Source of the DNA: Progne subis subis | Lineage: Eukaryota > Chordata > Aves > Passeriformes > Hirundinidae | Direction: 5' to 3' | Length of the DNA: 64,000 nt | NCBI GenBank assembly: GCA_022316685.1 | Contig: JAKJHU010000837.1 | Coordinates: 1-64,000 of the forward strand | In this document: piece by piece, positions 11,260 through 24,199 of the stretch | Numbering within the stretch: position 1 is the first letter of the stretch | How the letters are laid out: every line of letters begins with the position of its first letter | Made by a program: the position numbers and the translations under genes | The notes under the pieces: generated by a model | Databases searched by the model: none | What the model was told of the DNA's origin: nothing | Seen by the model: the letters and a program-made list of their open reading frames with translations, nothing else

Positions 11260-14200
11260 GGGTGTCAGAGGCTCTATAAAATAGGGGACCCAATAGAACA
11301 ACAAGATGAGCCTCTAGTAAACTTTGATGTGGGTCCCCAAAGTGAAGAATATGAATTCTTAGTAGACACAGGAGCTGATAGATCGAGTTTAAGGAAATTA
11401 CCAACAGGGGTAACAATCGGGACAAAAACTTGTGAAGTGTTAGGGGCTGAAGGGAGGCCCTTTCGAGCATTAATAGTTGAAGGAGTAGAGATTAAAGGGA
11501 ACTCAAAGCACTGTGTAGCTGATTTTCTTTATTTACCACATACAGAAACCAATTTACTAGGCAGAGACTTACAAGTGCAGCTCGGGGTAGGAGTTATCCC
11601 AAAAGATGGAAAAATGGTTGTGCATATCATGAAACTGACCCAAGGGGATATACAAGAGATAAATCCAGAAGTGTGGGCTACAGAGGGAAAATATGGGTGT
11701 TTAGATATCCCTCCCATTAAGATAGAAATGCAAAAAGATACCCCTGCCATCAGAGTTAAGCAATACCCAATGTCACCAGAAGGAAAGAAAGGGCTAGCTT
11801 CAGTAATTGAGCATCTTTTAAAAGAAAATATCTTAGAACCATGTATGTCCCCTCATAACACCCCTATATTAGCCATAAAGAAAGATGAGGGAAAGTTTAG
11901 ATTAGTCCAGGATTTGAGAGAAATAAATAAAAGAACTATTGCTCGACACCCAGTAGTACCTAACCCCTATACCTTGCTGAGTAAAATTCCAAGAGAGCAT
12001 ACCTGGTTCACAGTGATAGACTTAAAGGATGCTTTTTGGGCATGTCCCCTAGCAGAAGAGTGTAGGGATTGGTTCGCCTTTGAATGGGAACATCCAGACA
12101 GGGGAAGGAAACAACAGCTAAGGTGGACCCGGTTACCACAGGGTATACGGAATCGCCAAATATCTTCGGACAGGCCCTAGAACATTATTAGAACAGTTTA
12201 GTCCCAAAGAAGGAGTTCAAATTTTGCAATACGTGGATGATTTATTAATATCAGGGGAGACAGAAAAAGAAGTTAAAGATGTAAGTATACAACTTCTAAA
12301 CTTTCTTGGAGAAAAGGGGTTAAAAGTATCTCAGAGTAAACTACAGTTTGTAGAAAATGAAGTCACTTATTTAGGACACATAATCGGAAAGGGGAGTAAA
12401 AGGTTAAGCCCTGCAAGAATTTCAGGAATAGTGTCTATATCACCTCCAAAAACTAAGAGAGACATAAGGAAACTTCTAGGCCTGTTTGGATACTGCAAGC
12501 ACTGGATAGATAAGTACACTCAAGGGGTCAAATTTCTTTATGATAAATTAATAGACCAGGAACCAATGAATTGGACAGAGAGTGACGAGAGGCAGCTGCA
12601 GATCTAAAAGAGAAATTATCCTCAGCACCAGTTTTAAGCTTACCAGATCTTAAAAAGGAGTTTGATTTATTTGTAAACACTGAGAAGGGATAGCATACGG
12701 AGTTTTAACCCAAGAATGGGGAGGATACCGAAAACCTGTAGCATTTTTATCAAAACTGTTAGATCCAGTTGCTAGGGGATGGCCGGCTTGTCTCCAAGCA
12801 GTTGCAGCTGCAGCTATTTTAATAGAAGAAGCTCAAAAGTTAACATTACAGGGAAAGATAAAGATACATACTCCACATGATTTGAAAACAATTTTAAGTC
12901 AAAGAGCTCAAAAGTGGCTCACAGATTCTAGAATCCTAAAATATGAAATTATACTGATAAATTCAAATAACCTAGAACTAACAACATCCAAAAGCTTAAA
13001 TCCAGCTCAATTTCTCTCTGGTGAGCCCACTGAAGAAATAGAACACCATTGCCTAGAACTCATTGATATGCAGACAAAAGTAAGGGAAGATTTAGAGGAT
13101 ACACCCCTTCCATATGGGAGAGTGTTGTTCACAGATGGGTCATCCCGAGTGGTGGAAGGGAAAAGAATATCAGGATACTCTGTGATTGAGGGAGAGAAAA
13201 TGAAAGTTTTAGAAAAGGGAAAGTTACCAAGTAATTGGTCAGCACAGTGCTGTGAAATATATGCACTAAAGAGAGGGCTAGACTTACTTAAAGATGACCG
13301 AGGGACCATTTACACAGACTCTAGATATGCCTTTGGTATCGTGCACACATTTGGGAAAATTTGGGAAGGACGGGGATATTTAAATTCAAAAGGGAAAAAC
13401 TTAATACACACAGAATTAATAAAGTCAGTGTTAAAATCTTTACAAAAACCAGTAGAAATTGCAGTAGTTCACATAAAAGGACATCAAAAGGGAGATATGC
13501 CCGAGATAAGGGGAAACCAGTTAGCTGATAAAACAGCCAGAGAAGCAGCTTTAGAACCAGGAGAACCAGTAAAAATCCTCAAATTGAGAAAATGCCAAGA
13601 AAAGAAGAAGAAAGGATAGAGCAAGTGTTTAGTAAAAAGAGCAGAAAGCAATAAAAGAATTAGGATTACACCAGGGGGAACACGGAGTGTGGTTAACAGC
13701 TGACGGACGGAAATTCTTAAATAAAGCCCTAGCCAGAAAAATACTTACAGAAATACATAATTTAACCCACTGGGGAACCCAGGGGTTATGTGACCATTTC
13801 CTAAGGGAAAACCTATGTATTGGAGTACACGAATTAGCAAAAGCAGTTACTCAGGGATGTATAATATGTCAGAAAATAAATCAAAAAGTTATGAGAAAAA
13901 CTGAGCCTGGAGGGAGGGAGTTAGCCTTAAGGCCCTTCCAGAACGTGCAAATTGATTTTACTGAGATGCCCCCTGTTCAAGGGTACAAACACTTGTTAGT
14001 GATCATAGATCACCTTACCCATTGGGTAGAGGCATTTCCTACAAAAAGAAACAGCAGAAGTAGTAACAAAAATCATATTAGAAGATATCCTCCCTCGGTA
14101 TGGGCTGATAAATAATATTGATTCAGACAGAGGGCCACATTTCACAGCACAAATTCTACAACAGGTAACACAAGCCTTAGGGATAAAATGGAGGTTACAC

Positions 14201-14803
14201 ACCCCATGGCATCCCCAAAGCTCAGGCAGAGTAGAAAGGATGAACAAAACCATTAAAAATGTACTGACTAAACTAATAGCAGAAACTCAACTAAATTGGC
14301 TTAAATGCTTACCCCTAGCATTACTACGAATCAGAACACAGCCACGAGCAGATCTAGGAGTGTCACCATATGAAATGTTATTTGGGCTTCCCTTTTTGTT
14401 ATCTCCTTATAGTTCTAAAGACTACCTGGAAGGAGAGGAAATCACTAGAAAATATCTAAAAACCATTGGACAAACCTTAGAAAATCTCAGAAAGAAAGGC
14501 TATCTTCCTCAAACTTCCCCTTTGGATGCAAATGTGCATAATATCAATCCTGGAGACTGGGTATTGATCAAAACGTGGACTAATACCCCGCTGACCCCGA
14601 AGTTTGAAGGTCCCTACCAAGTACTGTTAACAACTCACACAGCAGTGCGCACTAAGGAAAAAGGATGGACCCACATCACCAGAGTTAAAGGGCCAGTACC
14701 CCCTCCTGGAGAGAACCCGAGTTCAGCACCCTCACCGGATGAAACCGAGTGGACAGTAACACCACACCCGAAAGACTTGAAATTAACCTTTAAAAAGAAA
14801 TAA
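11260..14803 (+). pseudogene. pol: pro-pol remnant (protease, RT, RNase H, integrase)
   Basis: Continues in frame after the gag TAG. Protease has the LVDTGA active-site motif (Asp codon 11365-11367) and LLGRD. Reverse transcriptase follows with LVQDLREIN and the first catalytic-Asp region FTVIDLKDAF. Its YVDD motif is at 12230-12241 in another frame, after a break near 12145 and a stop near 12188. Further breaks lie near 12600 and 12690. RNase H (about 13100-13560) keeps its acidic residues, the first in FTDGSS (Asp 13134-13136). Integrase (about 13690-14803) keeps a zinc-binding HHCC-type N-terminus, core residues at 13954-13956, 14126-14128 and 14234-14236, and a C-terminal GPY motif. It changes frame near 14045. 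Catalytic motifs survive but the frame does not. Confidence 0.93.
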
Positions 14804-14869
14804 GAGATAACAGAGACTGTGAAAACCTTTTGTTTCAGTTGCCTCTCCCATAATCAACGAACTCAAAAA

Positions 14870-15300
14870 AGGGGGGGGGGGGCACAATAAGGGTTAATTT
14901 ATGTAAACCTAAGTCAGTTTTTGTAATTAGCAATTTTAGATATGTTTAAGTAATAGATATATTAAAAAGGGGTATAAGTTTTTTTTGTATTAATTTTACA
15001 TATAGTTTAAGTTTTTTTATAAGTAAGAATTTAAGTAAGTTTAAGGGGTTTTTTTATGATAATTTTTAAATTGTAAGTTTTATAAATAGCAATTTAAATA
15101 AGTTTAAGTAATAGAAAAAAGTATAAAGGTTTTTTTATTAAGTTTAAATATTGTTTAGGTTTTATAAATAGTGATTTAAATAAGTTTAAGATTTTTTTTT
15201 GTTAATTTTAAAAGTTGTTAAGTTCTATAAGTAGCAGTTTGAACAAATTTAAGTAATAGAAAAATTAAAAGAGTGTAAAGTTTTTTTAAGAAAAAAAAGG
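14870..15300 (+). repeat. AT-rich tandem repeat between pol and env
   Basis: A G-run (about 14871-14882) is followed by about 400 bp of A/T-rich sequence. The phrase 'tttaagtaatag' recurs near 14944, 15100 and 15248, giving a unit of about 150 bp in two to three degenerate copies. No coding potential is seen. It occupies a place normally taken by sequence near the pol-env junction. Confidence 0.7.
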
Positions 15301-15435
15301 AGTAAATCTCCTACAGAACATTCTCTAAGGCAACTAAATTAATAGGGAAGGGAAGTGGAAGCATGTAAGTGGGTTCTTTAGGAGACCTCTCCACTCCAAG
15401 AGGCAAGGCCGGGTGGAGCAAGAGATCCAGGAAGG

Positions 15436-15753
15436 ATGGCCCATACCGGACTCTTGGGAGGGATCGTACTGGTGATGTTCATAAAGCACACCTATGAAAC
15501 AAAAGCCTGTGCTAACTGCTACCATCCAGTGTACGATGGAGAGGATCTCAGATCCTTATTCAGGGTCCATACTAACGTGAACCCAAACTGCTTTGACCAC
15601 TCCCAGTTGAATACTTGCCAAGAGGATGGAAAAGTTTATTGGACCACAAAAAAACAGCTAGTTATGCACAGCGCCTGTTTGGGGAATGTCCTATAGGAGA
15701 TACTTGGTTATGCTTTGACAAATTGATGCGAGCTAAAGCTCGATCAAAGAAAT
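15436..15753 (+). pseudogene. env: env remnant (5' end only)
   Basis: A start codon at 15436 opens a frame with a short hydrophobic leader (LLGGIVLVMF) and then a cysteine-containing segment, as expected for the start of a retroviral surface glycoprotein. The frame stops at 15694-15696. A basic stretch and stop in another frame follow, just before the polypurine tract. Most of the surface subunit and the whole transmembrane subunit are absent. No receptor-binding or fusion function can be expected. Confidence 0.7.
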
Positions 15754-15765
15754 AGAGGGGGGAGT
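15754..15765 (+). other. polypurine tract
   Basis: The purine run 'agaggggggag' lies directly before the 3' LTR, where plus-strand priming occurs in retroviruses. Confidence 0.85.
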
Positions 15766-16372
15766 TGTTATAAATAAATTCTATTCAAAAATCTATGTTT
15801 TAGTTACTTAATTGTTAAGTAATTCCATTAAGATTGTTAATGCTAGTTCTGTATAAAGAATTTGCCTTATTCCTGTTTTAATACTGATTTATCACCTTAT
15901 TTACTTGTTTGTTAATTAAGAATTCACCTTATTACCTGTATCTCTGCTCCCATTCGCCAGATAGTGTCTGAATATGCAAATAAAAAGAACGCTAATTCTG
16001 GGAACAACTCAAGAACAAGAGACTCTAAAAGCAGGGAACCAAAGTAAAATCCAGGACTGTAGTCGCATTTTAGACTAGTGCAAGAAGTACGGGGGTCCGC
16101 CAAGCAGCTTCATTTAGTCGCCGTGACCTGAGAAGGAGTCCCCCATCGCTGGATGACCCCTGATCAGCGAACGCGAAACGGACTCCCCGGCAAGGGAAAA
16201 AGCCCGTGAGGGGGGGTGGGAGTCCCCAGCTTTGCTGTGAAGCGAAGCTGTGTGTACCTCCTCCTCCACGTTGCCAAGGGAGCAAGCAAGCTCTCCCCCA
16301 AGGCCAAGCTTGATAATAAAGAAACATACAAAACCAGCAAGTCTCTAACTCTCTATGATTTTTTCCAGAACA
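15766..16372 (+). mobile_element. 3' LTR of the provirus
   Basis: 607 bp from 'tgttataaataaatt' to 'ccagaaca'. The poly(A) signal AATAAA is at 16315-16320. It is nearly identical to the 5' LTR and to the solo LTR at 23598-24199. Confidence 0.95.
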
Positions 16373-16855
16373 GGAGGAGAGCTCTGCCCACCCCTCGGTG
16401 ACAATCGGGGCAGCCTCGGCCAAACCGGGCCCAGAGTTGTTATCAGGGGAGATCCCTCCCTGCTCTGGGGTCTCCGGGAGGTTTTTTCAAAGTGGTTGAT
16501 GTTAAGCTGCAACCTCTCCTCCCCTGGGGAGCCGATGGAGTCCGCTGGGCCTCGGGCGAGCTTCCCCCCGAAGGGGGAGGTGGGGTGTGGGGAGCAGTAA
16601 GACCCACTGGATGTTACCTGTTCAGCTGAGCAGGAGGAAAAGGGCCTGACCTGAACAAAACCCAGGATTTACATGGGTACGGCCCAAAGTAACATTCAAC
16701 ATTCTCAGTGGCCAAAGTAGATGCCAATATCTCAAACCAGCTTCTGATAGGTCCTTGTCCTTCCTAAAACTATTTCCAGGGTCCTGACAGTGTAATACTT
16801 CACATTCCTCCCTAACTAAAAACCAAACTGTGCGAACCCATGACAGTGACCTTTA
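16373..16855 (-). mobile_element. truncated long LTR-like element (inverted copy of 37646-38125)
   Basis: The reverse complement of 37646-38125, including the start TGTCATGGGTTAG-type end (near 16845, degenerate). It is cut exactly at the end of the provirus 3' LTR. The remaining 1.1 kb of the element seen at 38126-39265 is missing here. Confidence 0.7.
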
Positions 16856-17776
16856 GGCTTTGCAGGGCTCAGGCACAGCGGCTGTGACAGAGTCAGGGCT
16901 GAGGTCACACTCTGTGGGCTGAGGCAGAGCCCATCCATAAATGACCTGAGATGGGCTCAAATGCAATGATGGGACCATGCCCAGACCCTCATGTTCTTCA
17001 GTCCCACCTCACATCATTGCCAGGGGCAGAGAAAGGGACAGGTGACTTCTCAGCATGGGTCACAGGAAACGTGGGTCACCAGAGCCCTTCCCAAAGTGGC
17101 AATGGCCCATTAACAGAAGATATCTCCCTGGAGGGAGGATGTGTCATGGAAGAGAACAAGAACACTGCCCCATTTGATTTTACACAGCTGGCCCATTAAG
17201 AGAAGATCCTCTCCAAGATATGAGGAATGGGTCATGGAAGAGATAAACAACCTGCCCCAGCTGGTGTTCACAGATTCTAATAGAATACATCTTTTTGGAT
17301 AAATCTTGTATTGCAAGACAGGGCTTGAGGCTCCTTGCCCAGGAGCTCTCAGGATTTCCTCAAGGCTACTGAGATAACAGCAGGACTACAAATAAGAACC
17401 AAGAGCCTGAGAAATTGTTTACAAACAATGCAAAACTTAGAGGACATACAACACTATGTTGGATGCTTGACCAATTTGGTGTCCTGAAGGATATGTGCCT
17501 GCCTCGTGAACAAGTGGCTTAGCCAATTGAGAGACACCTGCACTTGTGGACAGTAGTGCTAGAATCCATAACTGGAGTTTAACGTAGACATTAAACGGTT
17601 ACTGCTAAAATGATATTGATTCTGCTATTCAGTTGTCCAACATTTCCCCACTGGAGAGGCTCTGCAGGACTGATAGGATGGGCTTTGGGGCTGTGAGGAG
17701 AAGCTGAGGGACCTGGGCTGCTGGAGCTTCTGAAGAGGAGGCCCAGGGCTCATCCTGCAACTGCCGCAAGGGTGGT
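16856..17776 (-). repeat. inverted copy of 36680-37645
   Basis: Matches 36816-37645 in reverse, including LTR-like phrases ('ggagggaggatgtgtcatgg' near 17135). 17640-17776 is a truncated alpha-block end. No gene is seen. Confidence 0.65.
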
Positions 17777-18350
17777 TTCAGAGAATCACAGAATCAGCAA
17801 GGTTGGAAAAGACCTTGGACATCATCAAGCCCAACCTACACCCTGACACGGCCTTGTCTCCCTTGAGAGTCCTTTTCTCCAGGATAAACAACTGACAGGC
17901 TGGAGACAGAGTGGCTGGACAGTGGCCAGGCAGAAAGGGAAATGCAGGGACAGATGGACAGCAGGCTGGACAAGAGCCAGCAGTGTGCCCATGTGGCCAC
18001 GGCCCACAGGCCAATGGCTCCTGGCCTGGATCAGGGACAGTGTGGCCATCAGTACCAAGGCAGCGATTCTTCACCTGTGCTCAGCACTCGTTGGGCAGCA
18101 CCTCGAGTGCTGTGTCCAGTTCTGGGCCTCCTAAATTAGGAAGGAAGTGGAGGGGTTAAATGTGTCCAGAGAAGGGCAAGAAGGCTGGTGAGGGGTTTGG
18201 AACACAAGTCCGGTGAGGAGAGGCTGAGGAGCTGGGATTATTCATCCGGGAGAAGAGGAGGCTCAGGGAGACAAGGCAGTGTCAGGGCACAGGTTGGACT
18301 TGATGATGTCCAAGGTCTTTTCCAACCTGGCTGATTCAGTGATTCTCTGA
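17777..18350. mobile_element. CR1 fragments, head-to-head inverted pair
   Basis: 17777-17887 is a CR1 3' end on the minus strand (starting 'agaatcacagaatcagcaag'). From about 17888 to 18350 a longer CR1 piece runs on the plus strand and ends in 'tgattcagtgattctctg'. The same pair appears reversed at 36119-36680. Confidence 0.8.
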
Positions 18351-19290
18351 AACCACCCTTGCAGCAGTTGCAAGATAAGCCTTGGACATTCTCTTCAGAA
18401 GGTCCAGCAGCCCAGGTCCCTCAGCTTCTACTCACAGCACCAAAACCCATCATATCAGTCCTGCAGGAGCATGCAGACAATTCCTGAAGCACTTGGAGGA
18501 TGATCCTGCTCCCCAGCGGAGGTTCCCATGGTGCCAACTCAGGAATTGAAACAGGGAATGGGGCCAGAAAGGAATGGGCAACCAGGGATGGGCTGTTTGC
18601 AGGGGAGGGAACAGGGAGGGGCAAAATTAAGAAATTTGTACCAGGAAGGGGAAAGAAAGCCAAGGTGAGGCAAAGGAAATGCTGGGGCAGTGTGAGAGTG
18701 GCTGCCAGGCAGTCCTGGCTCTGAGCAGCAACACCTGCAGTGGCACAGGAAACTCACAGCTCAGGGGAACAAATTTTTTGGCTGACTTCAGAGACCACCA
18801 CAAACCTGAGTGGTTTCCCTGCTGTCCCCCAGCCCTTCCTGGCCCCAGGGGCTGATGGCATTTGTGCTCCCTCAGGTTCATCTCCCACACCAACACCATG
18901 GGGGTGCTCACGCCTGCTCTGGGCAGTGCAAACAGGGGCTCCTGAGCCAGTGCTGCCGTGTCTGTGCCTGCAAGGATGCGGCACCTGTGTGAGCTGGGGG
19001 AGAGGCCAGGGCTGCAGAGGGGGATGTTGTTGGCAGGTGCATGAGGACGCTCTGGGACGCTGCCCTGGGGTGTCCAGCGCAGTGGGGATGGATCAGCCCC
19101 TGCTCTGCTGCTCCTTCCCATCTCCCCCAGGGACCTTGCAGAGCCCCAGCCATGCTGTTTGCCCCCAGCCTGCCCACGGCCACCCTGGGGCTGCTCACGG
19201 GGCTTTTCTCTGCTGAGCATTGGCCTGGGCGTTTCTGGAGAGAGCCTGGGCAAGGAGCATCAAGCCCTGTCTTGCAATGCAAGATTAACA
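18351..19290 (+). repeat. block 'alpha', copy 2
   Basis: A near-identical relative of 181-1250 in the same orientation, again preceded by a CR1 tail and followed by an LTR. It is slightly shorter and contains no gene. Confidence 0.7.
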
Positions 19291-19985
19291 AAAAAAATGT
19301 ATTCTATTACCATCTGTTAAAACCAGGAGGACAGGTTGTTTATCTCTTCCATGACCAATTCCTCATATCTCTGAGGGGATCTCTCTTAATGGCCGCTGTA
19401 CAAAAACAAATGAGTGTTCCTTATCTCTTCCATGACCCATCCTCCCTCCAGGGAGATATCTTCTGTTAATGGGCCATTGAGTCTCACTGCATGACTGATA
19501 AAATTACATCATCCATTGTGAGATGCTCCACCCAGAGGGAGGAGCCAAGCATTCCACCTGGATATAATCTGAGATTTAAAGCATCAGGAGCAGCCTGTTT
19601 CACTGGATTCCCAGAGGAAGACCAGACCATCTAACCACCATGGACCTTCAGAGGAAAACTACACCCTTCTACAAGATCTTTGCTTCAACAAAACCACATC
19701 TGGCACTCCAGGAGCTGCAGCCACGATTTGATTGCACTGTAAGCAACACCCTGACTACCTGGATGTCAGGTTGGATTCTGAGTCTTATTTTTGGGCTTTT
19801 TGGTGGTGGTGTCTTTTTTACTACTGCATTTTTAGTTTAATTTTCCTACTGAAGAACTGTATTCCTATTGCCATATTTGCTTGAAAGCCCATTAATTTCA
19901 AATTTATAAACAAAGAGAGGGGTTTGTTTTCCATTTCAAGGAGGCTCCTGCCTTCTGTAGCAGACCCTGTCTTAGCAGCCCAAGA
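19291..19985 (+). mobile_element. solo LTR (ERVL-like), copy 2
   Basis: The counterpart of 1250-1945, with the TATA-like 'ggatataatctgag' near 19560. It shows many one-base contractions of short runs relative to the other copies (for example 'cattcc' for 'cattccc'). Confidence 0.6.
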
Positions 19986-20465
19986 CAGGGAGCTCGGCTC
20001 AGATATCCTGGGGTCCTGGTTGGATTTTTTGGGGTGAGGTATTTGAAGTAAGAACTCCAAAGCTGGTGGAAAATGCCCTTGGGTGACAATGGGGGGTCCC
20101 AGTGGCGGCTGCTGGCAGAGGCAGCCTGGAGGAGCAGAGCCCTGTGTCCCCCAGGACCCGAGAGTGGGGAGCGCTGCAATTTCAGGACCCTCAACAGCTT
20201 GGAGAGGGGCAGGGGGACTCCTTGGAGCCCCTGCACCCAAAGCAGAGAATAAGGGAAGAAGGAACCCTGGGACCCAAAACCCCAAGCATTCTAAATAGAA
20301 ATGGAAAAGGGGTGAGCTTTTCAGATTCCTGGGAGCCTCAGCAGCCTGGGGAGGGCAGGGAGACCAGAGACAGGGAACTCCACAAAGGAATTTTCAGGGC
20401 TGCTCTTGGTGTTTGATAGACTATTAGGGACTCCAGATGTCTGGTGACTTGTAGAGAGGACTTGA

Positions 20466-22065
<1,600 letters not shown>

Positions 22066-22639
22066 TTAAGTCCTCAGCCCCTCAGTGTGGAATGGGGTTG
22101 GAAAGGGATTGGGCAAAGTGGGATGCAGATCAGGAGGGGTGAGGTGAGCATTGGGTGGAGCAGGATGGGTGGGATGGGGATTGGGAGGGGTGGGATGGGA
22201 GAAATAGGGCTTGGAGGGGTTTTGATGTCCAGGAGAGCTGAGATGGGTTTGGGTGGGGATTGGGAGGGTGTGGTGAAGTCTGGAATGAGACACCCACAGG
22301 TCTGGGATGATGAAGGGAGGGGGAACCCATTCTTGAGTGAGTTTTTGGGTATTCCACGTTCTTGAAGGGATTTTGGTGAATCCCAGGTTTCTAAGGTGGT
22401 TAGGGATGGTCACTGCCCCAGCCCCAGCCACTGCAGCCTCTGGTCCAGCCCCAAAGTGGCTGCCAAGCCCCTGGCACCCTGAAAACCCCACCTGTGAGAG
22501 GGACCAGAGCAGGTGAGGCTGTGACATGGCTGTGACACTGACATGTCCCACGGCCCTGGAGCTCACAGCAGCTGAGATGGCACTGGATCCAAGGCCCTGA
22601 CTTGTGGATCTCTCTCTCTGTCTCTTTTCTCCTGACTTC
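22066..22639 (+). repeat. G-rich duplicated block, copy 2
   Basis: Equivalent to 4066-4640, with the same 'tgggatggg' runs and a (CT)n near 22608-22625. Confidence 0.5.
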
Positions 22640-23310
22640 CTCTTCTCAAAATCTGGATAACTTGAAGTTGCAGGGTTCAGAGATTTCTGAGTCAGTGCTT
22701 TGTGAAGTGCCTTACCATAATTCCAGGTTTAATAGAAGTTATAAGTGAAGTTAAATGACTATACTATTCCTCTGTGAATGGTTAAGTCATAGTTTCTAAG
22801 TTTGGATAAATACTGTCAAGTGCTGTTCTTTTGGCTAAATTGTGAAGTTGAAGGTGTAAGTTAAGGTTCAGGTATAAGTCAAGTCCTGTTAATTTGGAGC
22901 TCTGTGACGCTTTTAGGCCGTGTTCCTTTTATCCTTGCCCTCACTGTGCTCTTGTCACACACACACAGGGACAGTCCTCGGTTCCTTTCTGGTTTGATTG
23001 CCTGGATTTTGTTTGGTTCTGTTGTTGCTTTCCTTCCTTGCTGTGCCTGTGTCCAGTCATGGAGAGAGTGACTCTTGCAAGGAACATTTTCATGCCTCAC
23101 CACCTGTGCTCGTAATTGGTGATTTTTGTCAAATATGCTAATCTGCTAAATTTACAAAACTGTATTCACCCTTTGGGGGCTGGGCGTTTTGTGGTCATTT
23201 TCCATATCTGCCCCTTGGAGGCCTCCAATAAAGATCAGCCTTTCTATTACCTCCTCTATAATATCATCTCCAAGGCTGTTACTTTATTTCTGGGTCCTGA
23301 AGGCATCAAC
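22640..23310 (+). mobile_element. LTR-like element, copy 2
   Basis: Equivalent to 4641-5215, with AATAAA at 23227-23232. It contains an extra segment at about 23083-23162 that is absent from copy 1. Confidence 0.45.
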
Positions 23311-23540
23311 ACAGCCGGGCCTCATGGCACCAGGAGAGCTCTGTGACACAAGGACATCCTGGGGAACCAAGTGTCCACTGCAAACACAGCGGGGCCTCAT
23401 CGAAGCCAGGTGCCACTTGGAGTGCCAGGGCACGTGGAGCTCAGTGTCCACTGTGACACAGCACAGCCCCACGGAACCCAGCAGAGCATTGTGACAACAG
23501 GGAATCTCATGGATGCAAGGCTCTCCTTGGGCAAAGTGGG
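23311..23540 (+). repeat. degenerate minisatellite, copy 2
   Basis: Equivalent to 5216-5455, again directly before an olfactory receptor fragment. Confidence 0.55.
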
Positions 23541-23549
23541 GCCTCCTAG

Positions 23550-23597
23550 GACACAAAGCCTTTTCCACGTGCCTCCCTCGCCTGGCTGTGGTGTCCT
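23550..23597 (+). pseudogene. olfactory receptor TM6 fragment cut by a solo LTR
   Basis: Reads AFSTCLPRLAVVSLF, the TM6 start of the OR14-like receptors. It stops at the solo LTR boundary. The rest of the gene, present at 5463-5700 in the parallel copy, is not found on the far side of the LTR. Confidence 0.75.
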
Positions 23598-24199
23598 TGT
23601 TCTGGAAAAAAGAGAGTCAGAGAGACTTGCTGTTTTGTATATTTCTTTATTATCAAGCTTGGCCTTGGGGGAGAGCTTGCTTGCTCCCTTGGCAACGTGG
23701 AGGAGGAGGTACACACAGCTTCGCTTCACAGCAAAGCTGGGGACTCCCACCCCCCCTCACGGGCTTTTTCCCTTGCCGGGGAGTCCGTTTCGCGTCGCTG
23801 ATCAGGGGTCATCCAGCGATGGGGGACTCCTTCTCAGGTCACGGCGACTAAATAAAGCTGCTTCGGGACCCCCGTACTTCTTGCACTAGTCTAAAATGCG
23901 ACTACAGTCCTGGATTTTATTTGGTTCCCTGCTTTTCAGAGTCTCTTGTTCTTGAGTTTCCCAGAATTCCAGTGTTCTTTTTATTTGCATATTCAGACAC
24001 TATCTGACAACTGGGAGCAGAGATACAGGTAATAAGGTGAATTCTTAATTAACAAACAAGTAAATAAGGTGATTAATCAATATTAAAACAGGAATAAGGA
24101 AAATTCTTTAAACAGAACTAGCATTAACAATCTTAATGGAATTACTTAACAATTAAGTAACTAAAACATAGATCATTTCAATAGAACTTGTTTATAACA
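23598..24199 (-). mobile_element. solo LTR of the gammaretrovirus-like element
   Basis: The reverse complement of the provirus LTRs, full length (602 bp) with intact TG and CA ends and poly(A) signal. Flanks are 'tgtcct' on the left and 'gctggg' on the right, so no target-site duplication is visible. It presumably formed by LTR-LTR recombination. The loss of the receptor tail suggests a deletion or rearrangement as well. Confidence 0.92.

Larger units (their letters stand above)
7336..16372 (+). mobile_element. endogenous gammaretrovirus-like provirus (defective)
   Basis: A 9.0-kb element with two LTRs starting TG and ending CA, a proline-tRNA-like primer site, gag, pro, pol, an env remnant and a polypurine tract in canonical order. 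The gammaretroviral type is indicated by the primer site, one zinc knuckle in Gag, gag and pro in the same frame separated by UAG, and a pol with protease, RT, RNase H and integrase. It is defective: gag has several frame breaks, pol has at least four, and nearly all of env is missing. By eye the LTRs differ by roughly eight or nine substitutions plus indels over about 590 aligned bases, suggesting a modest age. Target-site duplications are not seen. Confidence 0.95.

Noticed and set aside
15000..15300. AT-rich replication origin or matrix-attachment site
   Set aside because: It lies inside the provirus and is a degenerate tandem repeat. Composition alone is not enough.
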